8,903 bases of DNA from CAWEHQ01 sp051001995 (GTDB lineage Bacteria; Actinomycetota; Thermoleophilia; Solirubrobacterales; Thermoleophilaceae), in assembly GCA_051001995.1 (NCBI GenBank), contig JBPCMT010000082.1, positions 1-8,903 on the forward strand, in the 5' to 3' direction. The first letter of the stretch is position 1. Each line of letters begins with the position of its first letter. Positions 6,210 through 8,903 of the stretch are shown piece by piece. The notes under the pieces are model-generated. The model was not told the origin of the DNA and ran no database searches. It saw nothing but the letters and a program-made list of their open reading frames with translations. Made by a program: the position numbers and the translations under genes.

Positions 6210-6720
6210 CTTGCGCCTCCTTCGATGTCTTGCGGGTCGAGCGCGACTTCGCCGGGCCGGACTTGGGCGAGCCAGACTTGGACGAGCCGGACTTCGCCGA
6301 TTCGGCCGCGCCCTGGTTGCCGTCGCCCCCGTCCCCGGCCGCCTCGACGTGCGAGGGCTCCTCCTTGCCCGCGGTCGCGGTCTCGGCCTTCTTCGTGCCC
6401 GGCTTGCGCGACAGCATCTTGATGTCCTTGATCTCCAGCCGAGTCAGCTCCGACCGGTGGCCGGAGCGGCGCTTGTAGCCGCGCTTGGGCTTGAACTTGA
6501 GCACGTGGATCTTCTTGCCGCGCTCGTGGCTGGCCACGACGGCCTCGACCTTGACCTTGCGCAGCGAGTCGGCGTCGAACACGGCGTCGCCGTCCGAGCG
6601 GTAGAGCAACGGCTCCAGCGCGACCTTCGCGCCCTCGTCATCGCGCAGCCGATCGACGACGAGCGAGTCGCCTTTTTCCACGCGGTATTGCTTGCCGCCG
6701 ACCTTGACTATTGCGTACAT
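6199..6720 (-). CDS. rplU: 50S ribosomal protein L21 with long Lys/Ser-rich C-terminal extension
   Basis: L21 binds 23S rRNA and is an early 50S assembly protein. Residues 1-104 are a normal L21: MYAIVKVGGKQYRVEKGDSL at the start, and the signature region KKIHVLKFKPKRGYKRRSGH (69-88) followed by RSELTRLEIKDI. A tail of about 70 residues follows, low in complexity: acidic and Gly-rich (EPSHVEAAGDGGDGNQGA), then Lys/Ser repeats ending in STRKTSKEAQDGS. Total length is 173, against about 103 in E. coli. ATG at 6720 is chosen because conserved sequence starts there; the frame runs 44 codons further upstream but that part has no homologous look. There is no evident Shine-Dalgarno site. Spacing from rne is 128 bases with several hairpins. 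The stop lies 11 bases inside rpmA. The tail is probably disordered and solvent-exposed or RNA-binding; that is inference. Confidence 0.97.
   Translation of the reverse strand: MYAIVKVGGKQYRVEKGDSLVVDRLRDDEGAKVALEPLLYRSDGDAVFDADSLRKVKVEAVVASHERGKKIHVLKFKPKRGYKRRSGHRSELTRLEIKDIKMLSRKPGTKKAETATAGKEEPSHVEAAGDGGDGNQGAAESAKSGSSKSGSPKSGPAKSRSTRKTSKEAQDGS
6216..6222 (-). promoter_or_regulatory. Shine-Dalgarno site of rpmA inside rplU
   Basis: On the minus strand AAGGAGG lies six bases before the rpmA ATG. It is the strongest ribosome binding site in the window. It is embedded in the last codons of the extended L21 tail (coding Lys-Glu-Ala), so the tail sequence is constrained by its neighbour. Confidence 0.85.
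6244..6303 (-). repeat. Four 15-bp tandem repeats in the rplU 3' extension
   Basis: Four imperfect 15-base units (6244-6258, 6259-6273, 6274-6288, 6289-6303) share a core read on the plus strand as GACTT followed by GC-rich bases. On the coding strand they encode five-residue units of the form xxKSG: SAKSG, SSKSG, SPKSG and the diverged PAKSR. The units stay in frame, so copy-number change would only lengthen or shorten the L21 tail. Confidence 0.75.
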
Positions 6721-6733
6721 GGCACAGGTTGGA

Positions 6734-6750
6734 GCGCCCTCCGGGGGCGC
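6734..6750 (-). other. GC hairpin just upstream of rplU
   Basis: A 6-bp inverted repeat (GCGCCC at 6734-6739, GGGCGC at 6745-6750) with a 5-base loop ends 14 bases before the rplU ATG. It could hide or shape the initiation region of the L21 message. No known L21 leader fold could be recognised. Confidence 0.3.
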
Positions 6751-6762
6751 CGAATATCCGGT

Positions 6763-6783
6763 GCCGCGCGGAACTCGCGCGGC
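6763..6783 (-). other. 8-bp perfect hairpin in the rne-rplU spacer
   Basis: GCCGCGCG (6763-6770) and CGCGCGGC (6776-6783) form a perfect 8-bp stem around a 5-base loop. It is the strongest structure between rne and rplU. There is no U-tract after it in the transcribed direction, so it may be an RNase processing or stability element, or an actinobacterial U-less terminator. In a GC-rich genome such stems also arise by chance. Confidence 0.4.
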
Positions 6784-6789
6784 GGGCAA

Positions 6790-6815
6790 GCAGTCTAGAC
6801 GACCGCTTCCGGTCG
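6790..6815 (-). promoter_or_regulatory. Hairpin and possible -10 element after rne
   Basis: CGACCG (6800-6805) and CGGTCG (6810-6815) form a 6-bp stem with a 4-base loop, 33 bases after the rne stop. Immediately downstream on the minus strand TAGACT (6798-6793) fits the TANNNT -10 pattern and could start an rplU-rpmA transcript with a leader of about 65 bases. No -35 box is convincing. Apart from the hairpins listed, I see nothing else in 6721-6848. Confidence 0.3.
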
Positions 6816-6848
6816 CCCGGCCCGTGCCCGGGCATTCGCGGACGCCGC

Positions 6849-8837
6849 TCAATCGGGGGTCTCCGGCACCTCCTTGGCGCCCCGGCGACGGCGGCGTGAC
6901 CCGCGGCCGCGACGGCTCACCGAGGCCGTGCCCTCGCCCTCAGGTCCTCCGCCGTTCGGTCCGCGCTCGCCGTCGGCGCCCGAGCCGTCACCGGAGGACG
7001 CCGACGCGGACGCGGGCATGCCGTCGGCGAGGACGGCCGTGGCGGCGCGGCGGCTGACCTGCTCGATGCGCACCAGTCGCTTCTCGCCGATGTGGCCCCC
7101 GGCGCCGGCCACCGAGATCACGTAGCCGTCGATCTTCGCGACCGCGTAGTCCTCGTCGTACATGTGCGGCTCCTCGATCGCCACGTGGAGCTCCTCACCC
7201 TCGCGGAAGGGAAGCGCCCGCTCCTCGACCTCCCCGCGCGAGCCGGCGAGCGACACCGCGAAGTGGTCGAGCGGGAGCCCCTCCCCGCCCTCGAAGTGGA
7301 AGTGCTTTCCGACCTGCTCCTCGAGGTCGAGGAGAGGCCGTCCGGGGGCCCCGAAGAGCGTCTGGACCACGCGCGGATGCGCCTGGACCAAGTACGCCTC
7401 GGCGTCGGGGCGCTCAGCGGCCAGGTCGCGCAGCTTGCGCTCGATCGCGAGCGCCACGGTCTCCTCGGAGAGCACCACGCCCTCGCCGTCGCAAGCAGGG
7501 CAGACCTTCGTGAGGATCTCGCGCACGCCGTCGGTCACGTTCTGGCGCGTCATCTCCACGAGCCCGAGCGGCGAGATCTCGACCACGTAGGTCTTCGTCC
7601 GATCCTGGTCGAGCGCCTTGCGCAGCGTCTTTAAGACGGTGTCGCGGTTGCGCGCGCGCGCCATGTCGATGAAGTCGATAACGATGATTCCGCCGATGTC
7701 GCGCAACCGCAACTGGCGCACGACCTCCTCGGCGGACTCGAGGTTGGTCCTGGTGATCGTGTCCTCGAGCCGCGCGCCGCGGCCGCGGCCGATGAACGAC
7801 CCCGAGTTGACGTCGATCACCGTCATCGCCTCGGCGTAATCGATCATCAGGTAGCCGCCCGACGGCAGGTCCACACGCCTACTCAGCGTCGACTGGATCG
7901 CCGTCTCGATGCCGTAGCGCTCGAACAGCGGCTGACCTTCGTCGTAGTGCTCGACGCGGTCCACCAGCTCGGGCGCGGTGCGCGTGAAGAACGAGGTGAG
8001 CCGGCGCTGCTGCTTGTCGTCGTCCACCACGGCTCGCTCCAGCTCGCGCGAGAAGATGTCGCGCACAACGCGGACCGACAGGTCCGCCTCCTGGAAGACC
8101 ATCGCGGGCGCGACCGTCTCCTCGACGCGCCGCTGAAGGATCTCGTGCAGCTTGAACAGGTAGAGGATCTCGCGGTCGAAGTCCTCGCGCTTCGCGTCGC
8201 GGGCCGCCGTCCGGATGATCGCGCCGCCACCACGGAGGTCGAGCTTCGCCGCCTGCTTTCGCAGCCGGTCGCGCTCCCTGTCCCCGAGACGCCGCGAGAC
8301 GCCCACGCCCTCTCCCTGGGGCACGTACACGAGGTAGCGCCCGGCGATCGAGAGCTGCATCGTGAGGCGGGCGCCCTTGCTCTTCAGCGGGTCCTTCGAG
8401 ACCTGGACCACGACCTCCTGCCCCGGCTTTAAGAGCTGCGAGATCCGCTGCCCCTTCTCGCCCGAGCGCCCGCGGCGGGCGATCTCGACGCCCGGCATCA
8501 CGATGTCGTCGACGTGCAGGAAGCCGTTCTTCTCGAGGCCGATGTCCACGAAGGCCGCCTCGAGGCCGGCCAGGACGTTGTCGACCTTGCCCTTGTAGAT
8601 GTTGCCGACGAGCGAGCGCCCTCCGAGCCGCTCCACGTAGAGCTCTGCTACCCGCGCTCCGCTCCTCGGCGTCGCGGGAGGTGAACCTCCGCGCCGGCCG
8701 CGCCGGCGCCCCCGGTTACCGCCCGTGCTCTTCTCGGACCCGTTCTCCGGCGTGGGAGTCGGGCTCGCGTTCTCCTCCTCGAGGATTGCGACTCTGGTTT
8801 CGCCACGGTCGACCGTGACGAGCACTTCTTTTCTCAC
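6849..8837 (-). CDS. rne: Rne/Rng-family ribonuclease (RNase E/G) with Arg-rich insert and TRAM-like C-terminus
   Basis: RNase E/G cleaves single-stranded RNA, maturing rRNA and tRNA and starting mRNA decay. The 662-residue product begins with the family strand KEVLVTVDRGETRVAILEE (3-21). A low-complexity insert of about 40 residues (22-61) containing NRGRRRGRRGG follows, and the family sequence resumes at RVAELYVERLGGRSLVGNIY. The S1 domain lies at about 70-165. Catalytic magnesium ligands are D342 in IDVNSGSF and D388 in VIDFIDMA. The zinc-link CPACDGEG has Cys446 and Cys449. Residues 545-604 look like a TRAM RNA-binding domain, and the tail has a second Arg-rich patch (SRRGRGSRRRRRG). GTG 8837 is the start, with GAGAGG five bases upstream. 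There is no long scaffold region as in E. coli RNase E, so rng is an equally fair symbol. Confidence 0.95.
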   Translation of the reverse strand: MRKEVLVTVDRGETRVAILEEENASPTPTPENGSEKSTGGNRGRRRGRRGGSPPATPRSGARVAELYVERLGGRSLVGNIYKGKVDNVLAGLEAAFVDIGLEKNGFLHVDDIVMPGVEIARRGRSGEKGQRISQLLKPGQEVVVQVSKDPLKSKGARLTMQLSIAGRYLVYVPQGEGVGVSRRLGDRERDRLRKQAAKLDLRGGGAIIRTAARDAKREDFDREILYLFKLHEILQRRVEETVAPAMVFQEADLSVRVVRDIFSRELERAVVDDDKQQRRLTSFFTRTAPELVDRVEHYDEGQPLFERYGIETAIQSTLSRRVDLPSGGYLMIDYAEAMTVIDVNSGSFIGRGRGARLEDTITRTNLESAEEVVRQLRLRDIGGIIVIDFIDMARARNRDTVLKTLRKALDQDRTKTYVVEISPLGLVEMTRQNVTDGVREILTKVCPACDGEGVVLSEETVALAIERKLRDLAAERPDAEAYLVQAHPRVVQTLFGAPGRPLLDLEEQVGKHFHFEGGEGLPLDHFAVSLAGSRGEVEERALPFREGEELHVAIEEPHMYDEDYAVAKIDGYVISVAGAGGHIGEKRLVRIEQVSRRAATAVLADGMPASASASSGDGSGADGERGPNGGGPEGEGTASVSRRGRGSRRRRRGAKEVPETPD

Positions 8838-8841
8838 GTGT

Positions 8842-8848
8842 TCCTCTC
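8842..8848 (-). promoter_or_regulatory. Shine-Dalgarno site of rne
   Basis: On the minus strand GAGAGGA overlaps the stop of the upstream frame and lies 4 bases before GTG 8837. It decides the rne start over an out-of-frame ATG at 8850. The 9-base gap to the upstream stop suggests translational coupling. Confidence 0.7.
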
Positions 8849-8903
8849 ATGCAAATGATTCGCGGCCCTTGGTGGCAGCCATCTCGCGCGCTTGCACGTG
8901 GAT
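8847..8903 (-). CDS. 3' end of an unidentified gene upstream of rne (partial)
   Basis: A minus-strand frame is open from the window edge to TGA at 8849-8847 and encodes the 18 residues IHVQAREMAATKGRESFA. Its stop lies 9 bases before the rne GTG with the rne ribosome binding site in between, as expected for a co-transcribed neighbour. In many actinobacteria the genes ahead of rne encode radical-SAM/DUF2344 proteins, but 18 residues are too few to identify this one. An ATG at 8882 opens an 11-codon mini-ORF in the same frame, so a short leader peptide is a less likely alternative. Confidence 0.5.
   Translation of the reverse strand: MHVQAREMAATKGRESFA

Noticed and set aside
6793..6800. The 8-base palindrome GTCTAGAC as an operator
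   Set aside because: A single short palindrome with no second copy nearby. It is better considered only as part of a possible -10 hexamer.
6721..6852. L21 starting 44 codons upstream at 6852
   Set aside because: The extra residues have no L21 similarity and overlap the rne stop. ATG 6720 begins exactly at the conserved MYAIVKVGGKQYRV.
1..8903. CRISPR array, insertion sequence, phage genes or a secondary-metabolite cluster
   Set aside because: No spaced direct repeats, no transposase or integrase motifs, and no biosynthetic genes were seen. The window is a housekeeping operon plus relics.

Overview
The window is very GC-rich (by eye about 70%). It carries a compact run of housekeeping genes on the minus strand in an order typical of Actinomycetota: (3' tail of an unidentified gene) - rne/rng - rplU - rpmA - obgE - proB - proA - nadD - rsfS. 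The GTG/TTG starts, the -10-like hexamers placed directly before start codons, the Arg/Gly-rich insert and TRAM-like tail of the RNase, and the Lys/Ser tail on L21 point to a deep-branching high-GC actinobacterium. Thermoleophilia (Solirubrobacterales or Gaiellales) is my guess, but I cannot prove it from the sequence.

Layout in window coordinates. 1-73 (+): intact tRNA-Ala(GGC). 74-391: spacer holding a decayed Phd/YefM-type antitoxin fragment and a convergent hairpin. 392-1440 (-): rsfS and nadD, overlapping by 4 bases. 1446-3866 (-): proA and proB, the first two steps of proline synthesis. 3892-5235 (-): obgE, ribosome-assembly GTPase. 5281-5960 (+): a TauE/SafE-type membrane permease gene with two single-base frameshifts and no normal C-terminus, lying on the opposite strand between rpmA and obgE. 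5958-6720 (-): rpmA and rplU, overlapping by 11 bases. 6721-6848: spacer with three GC hairpins. 6849-8837 (-): Rne/Rng-family ribonuclease. 8847-8903 (-): last 18 codons of the gene upstream of rne.

The genes fit a ribosome and growth module. RNase E/G processes rRNA and mRNA, L21 and L27 are 50S proteins, ObgE assists 50S maturation, and RsfS silences 50S subunits in starvation. ProB/ProA and NadD add proline and NAD supply. Expression looks like a chain of coupled genes broken into sub-units. rne and rpmA have clear Shine-Dalgarno sites, while obgE and proB (and possibly proA) carry a -10-like hexamer 6-7 bases before the ATG, the arrangement of a leaderless transcript. That would let obgE onward be transcribed independently of the ribosomal genes from which the permease relic separates it.

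I do not see an undescribed defence, mobile or biosynthetic system. The points worth a second look are the permease relic splitting rpmA from obgE, the leaderless starts, the unusual RNase and L21 extensions, and the antitoxin relic beside the tRNA.
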